DNA of 64,000 bases from Leptospira tipperaryensis (GTDB lineage: Bacteria > Spirochaetota > Leptospiria > Leptospirales > Leptospiraceae). This document shows positions 1-10,514 of the stretch, piece after piece. Under the pieces are notes generated by a model, which was given only the letters and a program-made list of their open reading frames with translations, did no database searches and was not told where the DNA came from. The position numbers and the translations under genes were made by a program. How positions within the stretch are numbered: position 1 is the stretch's first letter; every line of letters begins with the position of its first letter. Location: NCBI RefSeq assembly GCF_001729245.1, contig NZ_CP015217.1, positions 994,001-1,058,000 of the forward strand, written 5' to 3'.

Positions 1-1913
1 ACTTCTTCCTCTTCTCCGATTCCTAAATTCTTCGCATCATTCGGATGAATCAAAAGAGTGCAGCGATTCTTTCCGGTCATGAGCTTCGGCATATTGTGCA
101 TCCAGGAATTATTGTTCCGAAGATGTCTTCTTCCTATGAGGAGAAAGTTTATCTCTTTTTTCGGTTCGGACCATTCTTCGAATTTTTTCTTCAGTCTCGG
201 AAGATCGTCTAACACGGGTTTGGGGAGAAGATGAATCTTTTTATCTTCCGTAAGAAGTCTTTCGGGAAAACAACTCATAAGAGGGCCGAGATCGATTCCA
301 TGAGGATTGTCTTTTAACAATTGAATGTTGAGCATTCGATTGTGTTTTCCCTTTTCTCCGTAGGGTCCGGTCCTAAGAGCGAAATCGATGATCGTAGAAG
401 GTCCGAGTTTGGTTGTGATGATCTGATCCGGAAGAGGTTTTCCGGCTCTTAACAATTCGAGCCTTTTGGTGAGGTCGGTAAAAATTTCCCAGTCGTGAAG
501 CATCCCTAGTTCGGGTTCAAAGACGGGTTGAGCGTATTTCGTGGTATTCCGAACCGCAAAGACGTTAAAGATCATGTCGTAGTGATCGTGTTCCAGAGTA
601 GAGGTCGGAGGGAGAATGTAGTTTGCGTGTTGTGTGGTTTCGTTGATATAAAAATCGACGGAGACCATAAATTCTAAATTCTTTAAACCTTTTTCGAGTT
701 TGGAACCGTTCGGAGTGGAGAGAACCGGATTCCCCGCGGAGGTTACAAAGGCCTTGATCTGTCCTTCGCCCGGAGTGAGCATTTCTTCGGAGAGAGCCGC
801 GACCGGAAGTTCATCGCTGAACTCGGGAAGTTTTCTCACTCGAGTCTGAAACGTGTTGAAGGTTCCGGGAGAACTCTTGAGAGCGCCTTTGGGATCGATC
901 GGATCGACCGCGGGAAGAGTGAACATCGCTCCTCCCTTCTTATCCAAATTTCCGGTGAGAATGTTTACGAGATTGATGAGCCACTGAGAGAGGGCTCCGA
1001 AAGCCTGCGTGGAAACTCCGATTCTTCCATAACAGACCGCATTTTCGGAAGAAGAAAATTCGAGAGCGATTCTTTCCATAGTAGAAGCGGGAACGCCTGT
1101 CACCTTTTCCACTTTGGAGGGAGAATATTCGGATGCAAGATTTTGAATAAAGGAAAGATCCTTGGAATCAAAAAGGGAAGAAGGTTTCACCAGATTCTTC
1201 TCAAAGAAAACATGCAAGATTGCTAATAGAAAGAATGCGTCCGCGCCGGGACGGATAAAGACGTGTTCGTCCGCGTGAGTCGCGGTTTCCGTTTTTCTCG
1301 GATCCACGACGATAAACTTACCGCCTCTTTCTTGGAGTTCCTTCAATCTCTTCTTTACGTCGGGGACCGTCATAAGACTTCCGTTGGAAGCGAAAGGATT
1401 TCCTCCTAAGATGAGAAAGTATTTCGTATGATCGATGTCCGGGATCGGGATGAGGAGTTGATGACCGAACATGAGATAAGAAAGAAGCTGATGAGGAAGT
1501 TGATCCACCGAAGTCGCGGAGTAATGATTTTTTGTTTTGAGGCGATTGGAGAATCTCTGACCGAAGAGCATCGAGCCGTAGTTGTGGACGTTCGGATTTC
1601 CGTTGTAAACTGCGACGGAATCGTTCCCGTATTTGTTTTGAATTTCAAAAAGCGCCTTGGCCGTTTCGGACAAAGCTTCTACCCAAGAAACTTGCACCCA
1701 ACCTTCGGGAGTTCGCTTAACAGGAAATTTAAGGCGATCCGGATCCTCGTAGAGATTTTTCAGTTCGGGGCCTTTCGCGCAGAGATGACCTCGACTGAAA
1801 GGATCGTCCTTATCGCCGCGGATGGCGGAGATTTTACCGTCTTCGACTTCGATACGAAGACCGCACATAGCTTCACAGAGAGTGCAAGAACGAAAGTGGG
1901 TTTGTTGGCTCAT
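1..1913 (-). CDS. Molybdopterin-dependent oxidoreductase (5' part, runs off window)
   Basis: Reading from an ATG at 1913 the frame stays open to the window edge, giving about 637 residues without the C-terminus. The N-terminus has a CxxCxxxC motif (SCTLCEAMCGL) with a fourth Cys in GHLCAKG about 27 residues on, which is the [4Fe-4S] cluster site of the molybdopterin oxidoreductase family (formate dehydrogenase H / assimilatory nitrate reductase type). Further on are GGNPFASNG, VVDPRKTETA and YGRIGVSTQ, typical of the bis-MGD-binding core, and the start of a molydopterin-binding C-terminal domain (NRCTLLIHPNDA). No signal peptide or Tat motif is visible, so it is probably cytoplasmic. The family is confident; the substrate is not, and I could not identify the residue ligating Mo/W. 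Confidence 0.9.
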   Translation of the reverse strand, partial: MSQQTHFRSCTLCEAMCGLRIEVEDGKISAIRGDKDDPFSRGHLCAKGPELKNLYEDPDRLKFPVKRTPEGWVQVSWVEALSETAKALFEIQNKYGNDSVAVYNGNPNVHNYGSMLFGQRFSNRLKTKNHYSATSVDQLPHQLLSYLMFGHQLLIPIPDIDHTKYFLILGGNPFASNGSLMTVPDVKKRLKELQERGGKFIVVDPRKTETATHADEHVFIRPGADAFFLLAILHVFFEKNLVKPSSLFDSKDLSFIQNLASEYSPSKVEKVTGVPASTMERIALEFSSSENAVCYGRIGVSTQAFGALSQWLINLVNILTGNLDKKGGAMFTLPAVDPIDPKGALKSSPGTFNTFQTRVRKLPEFSDELPVAALSEEMLTPGEGQIKAFVTSAGNPVLSTPNGSKLEKGLKNLEFMVSVDFYINETTQHANYILPPTSTLEHDHYDMIFNVFAVRNTTKYAQPVFEPELGMLHDWEIFTDLTKRLELLRAGKPLPDQIITTKLGPSTIIDFALRTGPYGEKGKHNRMLNIQLLKDNPHGIDLGPLMSCFPERLLTEDKKIHLLPKPVLDDLPRLKKKFEEWSEPKKEINFLLIGRRHLRNNNSWMHNMPKLMTGKNRCTLLIHPNDAKNLGIGEEEE

Positions 1914-2402
1914 GAATTTCCTCTCAAAAGACCGGTCGATGGAATCCGATCTTTCAGAATCAGCAAGAATTTTATCCGATTTCTTTGAGGATGCAAAGAA
2001 ATAAGTTTTGGCCGCATCCGCCAAACACGGAGAAAACGAAAGGGCGTTTGGAAAGAGGGCGGACCGGGCCGAATCCGGGCTCGCGGATTCCCGCTCGGTC
2101 TGGTGGAAAGGCGATTCAAAAAGGGACAGGGCGGCCTTGTAAGAACCAGACCAAGCCCTCCTTTGTCCCTTGCGGGTCGTAAAGACTGCAAACTCCGTGC
2201 GGAAAAGATGTCGGAATTACAAAAAGTGGTAACTCACACTTTTAGAAAGATGTGCCGCGCTTACCAGATTCTTAGAATGTGGGAACTCCCCAAAAAAATG
2301 ACCGTAGAAGAGGCTGGGTCTTTCTCGTTTTGTCTAAAAGTAGGAACTCCTTCTTTTCCAAAAAGCTTCCCAAGAACGAAAGGGCCAAAAATCTTTCCAA
2401 AT
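1914..2402. other. Intergenic region with GC-rich inverted repeat and short repeats
   Basis: About 490 bases between two divergent genes. Roughly 2040-2190 is clearly richer in G+C than the surroundings and contains an inverted repeat: AAGGGACA at 2121-2128 with TGTCCCTT at 2164-2171, plus CTTG at 2136-2139 with CAAG at 2152-2155. Both strands are open here but the translations are low-complexity and resemble no protein, so I do not call a gene. From 2221 on, three copies of the GTRGGAACTC-type repeat follow. Confidence 0.6.
2221..2362 (+). repeat. Three copies of a short near-palindromic interspersed repeat
   Basis: Copies lie at about 2226-2246 (GTGGTAACTCACACTTTTAG), 2272-2290 (TTAGAATGTGGGAACTCCC) and 2335-2360 (AAAAGTAGGAACTCC followed by a T/C-rich stretch). 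They share the core GTRGGAACTC, usually preceded by TTAGAAT and followed by CACTTTTTAG. Further copies are found across the window at about 2860, 10321, 22917, 25228 and 31470. Confidence 0.6.
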
Positions 2403-2843
2403 ATGTCCGAGGAATCCGATCCTATTCTCAAACTACAAAAAGATTTCGGGGAAGCGTTTTACTCGGAATTCAAAGAATTCTTCGGAGAAGAAAAGGAACA
2501 CGGCTACGAACTCTATTCTTTGAGCGGGGACGAATCCGGTCCCAAGGGAAGCTGGGTCACTTTTACGATTCGAAATTCTTTCGCGTCCCGTTCTCTCGTC
2601 TTTCGATATGATCCGGAAAATCATACATTTTACGCGATGCTCAAGATCCAAGTGATTCCCGGAGAAGAAGACTGGGATCTGGATTCTCTCTTTCGAAGAA
2701 AAGGTTATCCCGTTCCTGAATTTAAAGATTCTCTCAAGAATGCCGGAGAATGGATCTTTCATTCGATTGCGAGGCATTATCTCGGTGCGATCTTTCAATA
2801 TTGTCCGAGAATTTTAGAGCCTGATTTTCTCCCCGCTTCTTGA
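2403..2843 (+). CDS. Hypothetical protein, 146 aa
   Basis: I do not recognise this protein. The frame is open from 2103, but the upstream part overlaps the repeats and reads as low-quality sequence, so the ATG at 2403 (MSEESDPILKLQKDFGEAF) is the likelier start; no strong ribosome binding site precedes it. The product is soluble and acidic, rich in aromatic residues, with an alternating pattern from about residue 45 to 95 that suggests a small beta sheet (SWVTFTIRNSF, HTFYAMLKIQV) followed by a helical tail. No signal peptide or membrane segment. It is followed by another copy of the interspersed repeat. Probably a lineage-restricted protein. Confidence 0.6.
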   Translation: MSEESDPILKLQKDFGEAFYSEFKEFFGEEKEHGYELYSLSGDESGPKGSWVTFTIRNSFASRSLVFRYDPENHTFYAMLKIQVIPGEEDWDLDSLFRRKGYPVPEFKDSLKNAGEWIFHSIARHYLGAIFQYCPRILEPDFLPAS

Positions 2844-2858
2844 AAAGTATATTCTCAT

Positions 2859-2889
2859 TTTAGAATGTAGGAACTCCCACTTTTTAGAA
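2859..2889 (+). repeat. Short interspersed repeat copy
   Basis: TTAGAATGTAGGAACTCCC then CACTTTTTAGAAATC. This is the fullest copy of the repeat family; the core GTAGGAAC/TCCCAC is nearly self-complementary. It lies just 3' of the 146-residue hypothetical gene. Confidence 0.6.
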
Positions 2890-3073
2890 ATCAAAATCAG
2901 CCGGCCTAAGTGGAATGATCATAAACAACGGATCGAAGGAGTCGGTTTACTTTTGATCCGTATGATGGAATTAAAAAATAGTAACTCGATCTATAAGAAT
3001 TCTAATTCCAAAATAGAATCAGAGTCAAAGATGACGATCGGATTAGAACTGCCTAAAAGTTATCCTTCCCCAT

Positions 3074-3952
3074 TTACTTGGAAGCCTCTTGAATCTTCTT
3101 TAATTCCGTGAGATCAATCAAGATTTCCTTATAGTGAAGCTCATATTCTGAAAGTTTTAATCTCTTATTGGAAAGTCTGGAATAGGAATCCGGTTCAAAC
3201 AGAGAACGAATCAGTTTGATTCCATCCGCCGCTTTCAACTTAGCATTTTTCTTTCTTAAAAATCGATAAGAATCGACGGAACCATTTCGAATCGCCGCTA
3301 AGATCGGAGTCAGCTTCGGAGTGGGTTGTGGATTCAGGTATTTGTAATCTGGCTGGGTTTCATCGATATCGTATCCGAAAGAAATCAGTAACTCCAGTGC
3401 GGCGGGACAATTGCCGGACGCGGCACCGATCACTGGAGAACCCAACGTATCCGGCTCAGCGAGTCCGTTATCCCGAATTCCTTCCTCTAAAAGAATTTTG
3501 AGATATTCTATATCGCAGAAATGTGCGGCATTTTCTAATTCGTGTCCGTTTTCTCTGACTCCGTTTTTTACCAAATAACGGAACATTTCTAAACGACGTA
3601 AATCTTTTGCTAATCTCAGAATTCTCGAATGAGAAGATCCGGGTTTTAGGAGTAATTCCAGGACCTTTGGTTGATTGGTTTCGATCGCGATTTCTATCGC
3701 GGAAGATATCCTTCTAACGCTACTACAATAGTTATAATGACAATGGACGCTTGGGTGATCTACTATATGATATTCGTGTTCGATTTTTTTGGCGTTTGGA
3801 TTGGCTCCTTTGGAAAGTAAGAATTGGATTTCTTGTAAATCTCTTTTTAAAACCGCATCTACTAGTTGTTCGTCGATATCTTCCGTTTTAGTTTGCGAAA
3901 GGACGGGTACAATCCAGAGAAAAAATAAAAAGATTATCAGATGAATTCTCAT
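3074..3952 (-). CDS. Secreted ankyrin-repeat protein, 292 aa
   Basis: The open frame begins at 4036, but the ATG at 3952 starts a clear signal peptide (MRIHLIIFLFFLWIVPVLSQ), so I take that start. The mature part carries ankyrin repeats: DEQLVDAVLKRDLQEIQFLL-SKGANPNAK, SAIEIAIETNQPKVLELLLKPG, then further degenerate repeats to about residue 260 (CPAALELLISFGYDIDE, TPILAAIRNGSVDSYRFLRK). Ankyrin repeats are protein-protein interaction modules; the predicted site is the periplasm or outside. There is no enzymatic domain. It is divergent from typA. A partner cannot be inferred. Confidence 0.82.
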   Translation of the reverse strand: MRIHLIIFLFFLWIVPVLSQTKTEDIDEQLVDAVLKRDLQEIQFLLSKGANPNAKKIEHEYHIVDHPSVHCHYNYCSSVRRISSAIEIAIETNQPKVLELLLKPGSSHSRILRLAKDLRRLEMFRYLVKNGVRENGHELENAAHFCDIEYLKILLEEGIRDNGLAEPDTLGSPVIGAASGNCPAALELLISFGYDIDETQPDYKYLNPQPTPKLTPILAAIRNGSVDSYRFLRKKNAKLKAADGIKLIRSLFEPDSYSRLSNKRLKLSEYELHYKEILIDLTELKKIQEASK

Positions 3953-4110
3953 GTAGGTTTTCTCATTCGAAAATTTCCTTCTGTCTGGAATAACAGCAAA
4001 GGAAACGAGAAAGTGCGTCATTTTAGGAGTTCTCACCTTGTTTTGTAGTTCAAATTCTTCCGAAAAGCGCTTCCTTAAAAAATTGACAAAAAACCGGGTT
4101 TACACCAGGA

Positions 4111-5956
<1,846 letters not shown>

Positions 5957-5962
5957 AACCAG

Positions 5963-6002
5963 AAACCGCAGATCGGTAAAAAGGATCTGCGGTTTTTTTT
6001 CT
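5963..6002 (+). terminator. Rho-independent terminator of typA
   Basis: AAACCGCAGATC (5963-5974) pairs with GATCTGCGGTTT (5984-5995) as a 12-base stem with a 9-base loop, followed by an unbroken T run. It begins seven bases after the typA stop codon. Confidence 0.95.
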
Positions 6003-6504
6003 TCTTCATTCTCCCCTCGCAACTCGATTTTTCGTTTTTCAAAAAGCTTTTTCTATCTCCTTCCAAATTAAGATTCGAAGTAAGTAAACGATTCGGATTC
6101 GGATCAAAATTCTTCCTTTCCGTTTCAGCTAACGTGCGTTATTTGATAGATCAAAAGAATATTCTATATCTTGAATGTCATTTCCAGTAGTTTAAAAAAT
6201 ACGGAATTATCATTCGAATATTTTCTTCTATAGCTTCAAAACAAAAAAAGAAATAATATAAATAGAATCCAGTTTGGAAACGAACGTTTTGCTTTTTACA
6301 CTTTCGAATTGCTTATTTTTTAAGCTGAAATTTATTTCCAAAAAATTTTTTATAAAAAAATTTGGCCTTCTTGAATGTTGGATACGTATATAAGGGGAAA
6401 GATAAAAGATCAACGTGAGCCGAATCGATCAAGTTGATTCATTTTAATTTGAATTTGACAGGAGGCCGATTGCTAAAAGTTCTGATAATGAAATTGGAGA
6501 AAGC
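6003..6504. other. AT-rich intergenic region, no gene seen
   Basis: About 500 AT-rich bases between the typA terminator and the acyltransferase gene. Open frames here are low-complexity Lys/Phe/Ile translations. It should contain the acyltransferase promoter, but I cannot point to convincing boxes. Confidence 0.5.
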
Positions 6505-7668
6505 ATGAGAGCTTTTATAAAAGATATATGGTTTCATAGGGAGTCGGAGATCCGATCACTCAATGGACTTCGCGCTTTCGCAATTATTTTAGTCATTTTA
6601 AATCACTACGCTCTTGTATGGGAAGAGTTCGGAACCTTTCATTCCGAATCTTTCTTCTGGTCGGGAGTAGATCTTTCTTTTGTTCTCAGCGGTTTCTTAA
6701 TTTCATTGGGGCTTTGGAACGATTGGACGAGAAACGGCAAAATCAATTTTAAATCATTCTTCTTAAAAAGAACTCTTCGCATCTTCCCGGCCTATTTTCT
6801 TTTTATTACGATCAGTCTTGTGTTCTTGATGATCGCTTTGAAGGTCGCTCAAAAAACCGAAATGCTGCAGCAGACAAATCGTCTGAGCCTTTCTCTCATG
6901 AATTCCTGGGGAGATTTTGTTTTCCTTGGAAATTATTTCCAGGGCTTTAACATCCACACCTGGTCCCTTTCTATGGAAGAACAGTTTTACCTGATATTTC
7001 CTTTTTTCTGCGGTTGGATTTTGTTTAAGAAAGAAGCCAATGTAAGACAGGGATTTTTATGGCTTCTTCTTTTGATTCCGACCCTGACTCGGTTTTGGGT
7101 CTATCTAAAGACGAGTGATTCCTCTCCGGACTACTTTCAAGAAATCTACTTTCCTTTTCACACTCGTTTTGACTCTCTCGTAATCGGTGTGATCACGATG
7201 GACATTTATGTAAATCACAAACGAATCGCGGGAAAGCTCAAAGAAAGCGATTTCGTTTATTATTCTTGCTTATTCTTTTTTCTTTGTCTCCTGCTTGCGG
7301 CGCATTGGATTCACGAACAGACTAACAATATTCTCACACACACGATTAAATACAATTTTTTGAATATTGGTTTTGCCGGCATTTTGATACTTTCGATCGT
7401 TCGTTTGGAGGGATTTTTGCACAGATTTTTGAGTCTGAGATTTTTTGTTCCCATATCAAGATTGAGTTATACGATCTATCTCTGGCATTTGGTTTTGATA
7501 GGAGTCGCCATTTCCATCTTGGGAATCAAATCGGAGCCGGAATCCGTCGCCGTTTTTTTGACCCAATTTCTGATCGTATTTGTTTTTATCATTCTTCTCG
7601 CATTTCCACTTTATATTCTCATCGAATATCCGTTTCAGAAATTACGTTCTAAGATGATTTCAAAGTAA
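6505..7668 (+). CDS. Acyltransferase 3 family membrane protein
   Basis: 387 residues with about ten hydrophobic segments. The N-terminus has the acyltransferase-3 signature EIRSLNGLRAFAIILVILNHY and the block DLSFVLSGFLISLGL. A second conserved block is HTWSLSMEEQFYLIFPFF near residue 155, and the C-terminal SYTIYLWHLVL is also typical. These enzymes (OafA/NodX type) transfer acyl groups from a cytoplasmic donor to surface sugars, such as LPS O-antigen, across the inner membrane. The start ATG follows GGAGAAAGC. The actual glycan target is unknown. The gene is convergent with the next one. Confidence 0.9.
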   Translation: MRAFIKDIWFHRESEIRSLNGLRAFAIILVILNHYALVWEEFGTFHSESFFWSGVDLSFVLSGFLISLGLWNDWTRNGKINFKSFFLKRTLRIFPAYFLFITISLVFLMIALKVAQKTEMLQQTNRLSLSLMNSWGDFVFLGNYFQGFNIHTWSLSMEEQFYLIFPFFCGWILFKKEANVRQGFLWLLLLIPTLTRFWVYLKTSDSSPDYFQEIYFPFHTRFDSLVIGVITMDIYVNHKRIAGKLKESDFVYYSCLFFFLCLLLAAHWIHEQTNNILTHTIKYNFLNIGFAGILILSIVRLEGFLHRFLSLRFFVPISRLSYTIYLWHLVLIGVAISILGIKSEPESVAVFLTQFLIVFVFIILLAFPLYILIEYPFQKLRSKMISK

Positions 7669-7674
7669 CACTAA

Positions 7675-7690
7675 ATTCTAATATTAGAAT
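7675..7690. repeat. 16-base perfect palindrome between convergent genes
   Basis: ATTCTAATATTAGAAT is fully self-complementary and sits between the acyltransferase stop (7668) and the stop of the minus-strand lipoprotein (7702). It is AT-only in the core and lacks a clean T run, so it is at best a weak bidirectional terminator. Confidence 0.4.
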
Positions 7691-7701
7691 CTTTTGAATT
7701 A

Positions 7702-8634
7702 TTATCTTTCGTTTTTCAATTTCTCGATTTCTCGGATCAATTCTTCCTTGCTCACGTTCGGATCGGATTTTAATTTACGAATGAGTTCGTCCGCTGTGGC
7801 TCTTTTATTGATCGCTTTGTTGTCCACGATACCTTCCAAAAGAACGGGATCTCCGATTACGACGGATAAATTCTTTTTGGAAACGGGTTCCAAGGTTGCC
7901 GATTGCTGAAAAACTTCTATAACCTTGCAGGAAACTTTTTCCTTTCCTACAAAAAATATCATTCCCGGTCTGATAAAATCCGTTTTTGAAAATACGGCGA
8001 CGATTCTGTCTTCGACGTTTTCTCCACCTTTGTAAAAGACGACTCCGGTGATCTCATTGTCCAGTGTGAGTTTTTTTTGATTAACGGTGGTCGTAACTCT
8101 TCCTAAAAACGCATTGCCGATTTTACGGTAGATCGTTTTAGAAAATTTAAGCTCTCTTCCGTCTTGTCCGATTTCTCCTAAAAGATTTCCGCTGGAAGTG
8201 ACGTTGCCGACCTCTCTTACTTTTGCGGGAGCTCCCATCTCGTTGAGTTTCCATTTTTTAGGATCCGATTCCCGGACGCCCATGTGAAGAACGTGATATT
8301 CTTGGTATAAGGATTCTTGAAGGAGAATTTCGTTCAGGCTCGTTACGACTCCGCCGGATCGGATTCTCCATTCCTCTCTGTTGTCGCTTGCGATAAACGA
8401 AAGACGTACGATCGTTTTCCGTTCGAACGCGAGATCGCCGTTCGCCTTTGGAAAGATACTAAGGACTTCGAGTTTTAGTTTTCCATCCTTATCCCATTCG
8501 TTGGTTTCGGAGGAAAGATAGAGGCCGCTTAGATTCGGATCGGGAGGAGTGGGTTTGCCCTTGAGATTCCCGATACAATTGATAAACGAAAAAGTATATA
8601 ATAAAATAAGAATATAGATCGTTTTGATTTTCAT
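7702..8634 (-). CDS. Putative lipoprotein, 310 aa
   Basis: [20 protein letters not shown] is a lipoprotein signal peptide with a spirochaete-type lipobox (FINC), so the mature protein likely starts at Cys20. The rest is mostly beta-rich, with repeated strands such as [21 protein letters not shown] and [21 protein letters not shown]. The last 60 residues form a charged helical tail ([20 protein letters not shown]). I recognise no catalytic motif. A region around [19 protein letters not shown] looks like a small barrel of the kind seen in periplasmic envelope proteins. Function unknown. Stands 33 bases downstream of the AlkD-like gene and may share its transcript. Confidence 0.75.
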   Translation of the reverse strand: MKIKTIYILILLYTFSFINCIGNLKGKPTPPDPNLSGLYLSSETNEWDKDGKLKLEVLSIFPKANGDLAFERKTIVRLSFIASDNREEWRIRSGGVVTSLNEILLQESLYQEYHVLHMGVRESDPKKWKLNEMGAPAKVREVGNVTSSGNLLGEIGQDGRELKFSKTIYRKIGNAFLGRVTTTVNQKKLTLDNEITGVVFYKGGENVEDRIVAVFSKTDFIRPGMIFFVGKEKVSCKVIEVFQQSATLEPVSKKNLSVVIGDPVLLEGIVDNKAINKRATADELIRKLKSDPNVSKEELIREIEKLKNER

Positions 8635-8667
8635 AAAAGTTCCGAAGGTTAGAATGAATTTTTCTTT

Positions 8668-9447
8668 TTAAGGGTAAAGTATCTTTTTGCTTGGTCGTTT
8701 CTTTTTTGGAACCGCTTTTGCTGCTTTTCCCGCGGCCATATACTTTTTTTTAAGCGTTTCCGGGAACTTTTCGATCGCATAACGTAACATCGTCCTCGGC
8801 ATGGTTGCGGCGTAACGATCCAAAAAGCCGAGTTCGATCCTTAGATCTCGATTTCCAACCTCTCGAAGCATCCATCCGACGGCCTTGTGAATGAGATCCT
8901 CCGGATCTTGTAAAAGCTCTTTTGATATCCTTAAGATATCTTTAAAGTCCTTAGTCCGAATAAACGCGTATGTGGAAAGAACTGAAATTCTTCTTTCCCA
9001 AAGATTTTTCGATTTGGCGAGTCGATATAAAATTTTACGATCCTTGTTCAAAAGATAATCTCCGATCAAAACTCTCGCGCTCAAGTCCACCAAATCCCAG
9101 TTGTTCACATGTTTTAGATTTTTAAGATAAAATTGATGAACGCTCTTTCGAACTTTCTCATCCCCCTTTTCAAACTGATCGCAAAGAATAAAAAGCGAAG
9201 TAAGTCTTTCTTCATGAATCGGCGATCGTAAAAGAATTTCGATTTCAGGCAACGGAAGGTCTTTGTGTTGTTTGGCGATTTTTCTTTGATTGGGAACCGT
9301 GATTCCGAGAAATACGTCCCCTTCCGCATATTCGCCGGGACCCGTCTTAAAGAATCCTGCGAGGAAGTCCGCTTTGATCGGGTCGCCTAACTCTTGCAAT
9401 GCTTTGCGAACGTTTTCAGCTTTCGAGGAAATTGAAGAATCTTTCAT
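8668..9447 (-). CDS. AlkD-like DNA alkylation repair protein
   Basis: 259 residues made of helical HEAT-like repeats, matching the DNA alkylation repair (AlkD) family of about 235 residues plus a basic tail. The block HVNNWDLVDLSARVLIGDYL contains the Trp-x3-Asp arrangement used for catalysis in Bacillus cereus AlkD. KAVGWMLREVG and MPRTMLRYAIEKFP are also characteristic. The enzyme excises N3- and N7-alkylated purines. The last 30 residues are a Lys-rich tail (KKRPSKKILYP), likely for DNA contact. Family confident; individual lesion range unknown. Confidence 0.9.
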   Translation of the reverse strand: MKDSSISSKAENVRKALQELGDPIKADFLAGFFKTGPGEYAEGDVFLGITVPNQRKIAKQHKDLPLPEIEILLRSPIHEERLTSLFILCDQFEKGDEKVRKSVHQFYLKNLKHVNNWDLVDLSARVLIGDYLLNKDRKILYRLAKSKNLWERRISVLSTYAFIRTKDFKDILRISKELLQDPEDLIHKAVGWMLREVGNRDLRIELGFLDRYAATMPRTMLRYAIEKFPETLKKKYMAAGKAAKAVPKKKRPSKKILYP

Positions 9448-9630
9448 CGGTCTTTGGTAATCGAACGTGTTCTTCCGAGCAATTCTATTTTTCGAATGCG
9501 GAATGAGTTTCCAATATTAGAAAAGACTTTTTAATTTTTAAATCCGAGAATCCGGTAAAAGATTGACTTCGGTTTAACAAGGGGATCGAATTCAGTCCGA
9601 TTTTGATACCTCTCAAAAAAGGAGAATTCT

Positions 9631-10311
9631 ATGTTTATCGGACATTACAGCGTTGCCTTGGTTTTGAAAAAGACCGTTCCGAAGACTCCGTTCTGGTCTC
9701 TTCTCGTAGGAGTTCAGTTTGTCGATTTTTTGTTTATGGTTTTTATCATGCTGGGAATCGAACATATGAGATTGGTTCCCGGATTTACGGCGAGCAATCC
9801 ATTCGATCTTTATTATATGCCTTATACTCACAGTCTTGTCGCCGGAGTTTTGTGGGCGCTGTTTACTTTTTTGGGATTTTACTTTTATCTAAAGTCGGAG
9901 ATCGGTTCTTATCGATGGAAGGTCGCGTTAGCGGTAGCGCTCTCCGTCCTTTCCCATTTTATTTTAGATCTACCGGTGCACACTCCCGATCTTCCGATCT
10001 TTTCGGATTCCGGCCCCAAGCTGGGCTTCGGTCTTTGGAATAATCTCTGGCTCACAGTCGGAATCGAAGCGGCTTTAACCGTTCTTTCGTTCGTATATTA
10101 TTTTAGCGGAAGTAAAAACGGAGAAGGTTTCTCTGGAAAATGGGGAATGCAGATTCTCGCGGGTTCTTTTTTGCTTCTGATCTTTATCAATCCTTTCGCT
10201 CCCGTTCCGGATAATATCTATGCGTTTGCGATCCAAGCTCTCGTTCTTTATACTTTGATCGCTTATCTCGGACATCGGCTGGACGCAAAGAGAATCTACG
10301 AAGTTTCGTAA
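9631..10311 (+). CDS. Multi-pass membrane protein, 226 aa
   Basis: ATG at 9631 is preceded by AAAAGGAG at good spacing. The product has about six to seven transmembrane segments. The opening MFIGHYSVALVLKK and the block YTHSLVAGVLWALF, plus SHFILDLPVHTPDLP, resemble the His/Asp-bearing segments of membrane-bound metal-dependent hydrolase-like proteins (YdjM/DUF457-type). I infer an inner-membrane protein possibly binding metal through these His and Asp residues. Substrate unknown. An ACGAA/TTCGT inverted repeat overlaps the stop codon without a T tract. Confidence 0.75.
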   Translation: MFIGHYSVALVLKKTVPKTPFWSLLVGVQFVDFLFMVFIMLGIEHMRLVPGFTASNPFDLYYMPYTHSLVAGVLWALFTFLGFYFYLKSEIGSYRWKVALAVALSVLSHFILDLPVHTPDLPIFSDSGPKLGFGLWNNLWLTVGIEAALTVLSFVYYFSGSKNGEGFSGKWGMQILAGSFLLLIFINPFAPVPDNIYAFAIQALVLYTLIAYLGHRLDAKRIYEVS

Positions 10312-10320
10312 ATCTCAAAT

Positions 10321-10350
10321 CGGAAAGTTCCTACGCGGGAATTCTTAAAA
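10321..10350 (-). repeat. Degenerate interspersed repeat copy
   Basis: Read on the minus strand, TTAAGAATTCCCGCGTAGGAACTTTCC carries the GTAGGAACT core of the repeat family seen at 2221-2362 and 2859-2889. Confidence 0.35.
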
Positions 10351-10514
10351 ATAAAGATTGAAAACGACAGTTTTGAATTCTCAGCGGACAAGATGGATCG
10401 GCTTCTTTTTTTGCTGTCTTTGTTCCTTAGAGAATAAGGAAAGCGTTTGGAAGTCGATCCATAATGGGAAGAAAGACTTGTCAGAAACCGTCTGAATCCC
10501 AGAGTTAAGAAAGT

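Noticed and set aside
1406..1988. Open frames on both strands over the molybdopterin oxidoreductase gene
   Set aside because: They lie inside the long minus-strand reading frame that has clear family motifs; the other translations look random.
4083..4110. TTGACA at 4083 as the typA -35 box
   Set aside because: No acceptable -10 hexamer at 16-18 bases; the sequence there is CCAGGAGGC.
6228..6413. Minus-strand 61-codon frame in the gap after typA
   Set aside because: Very AT-rich, no ribosome site, composition of random Lys/Phe/Ile codons.
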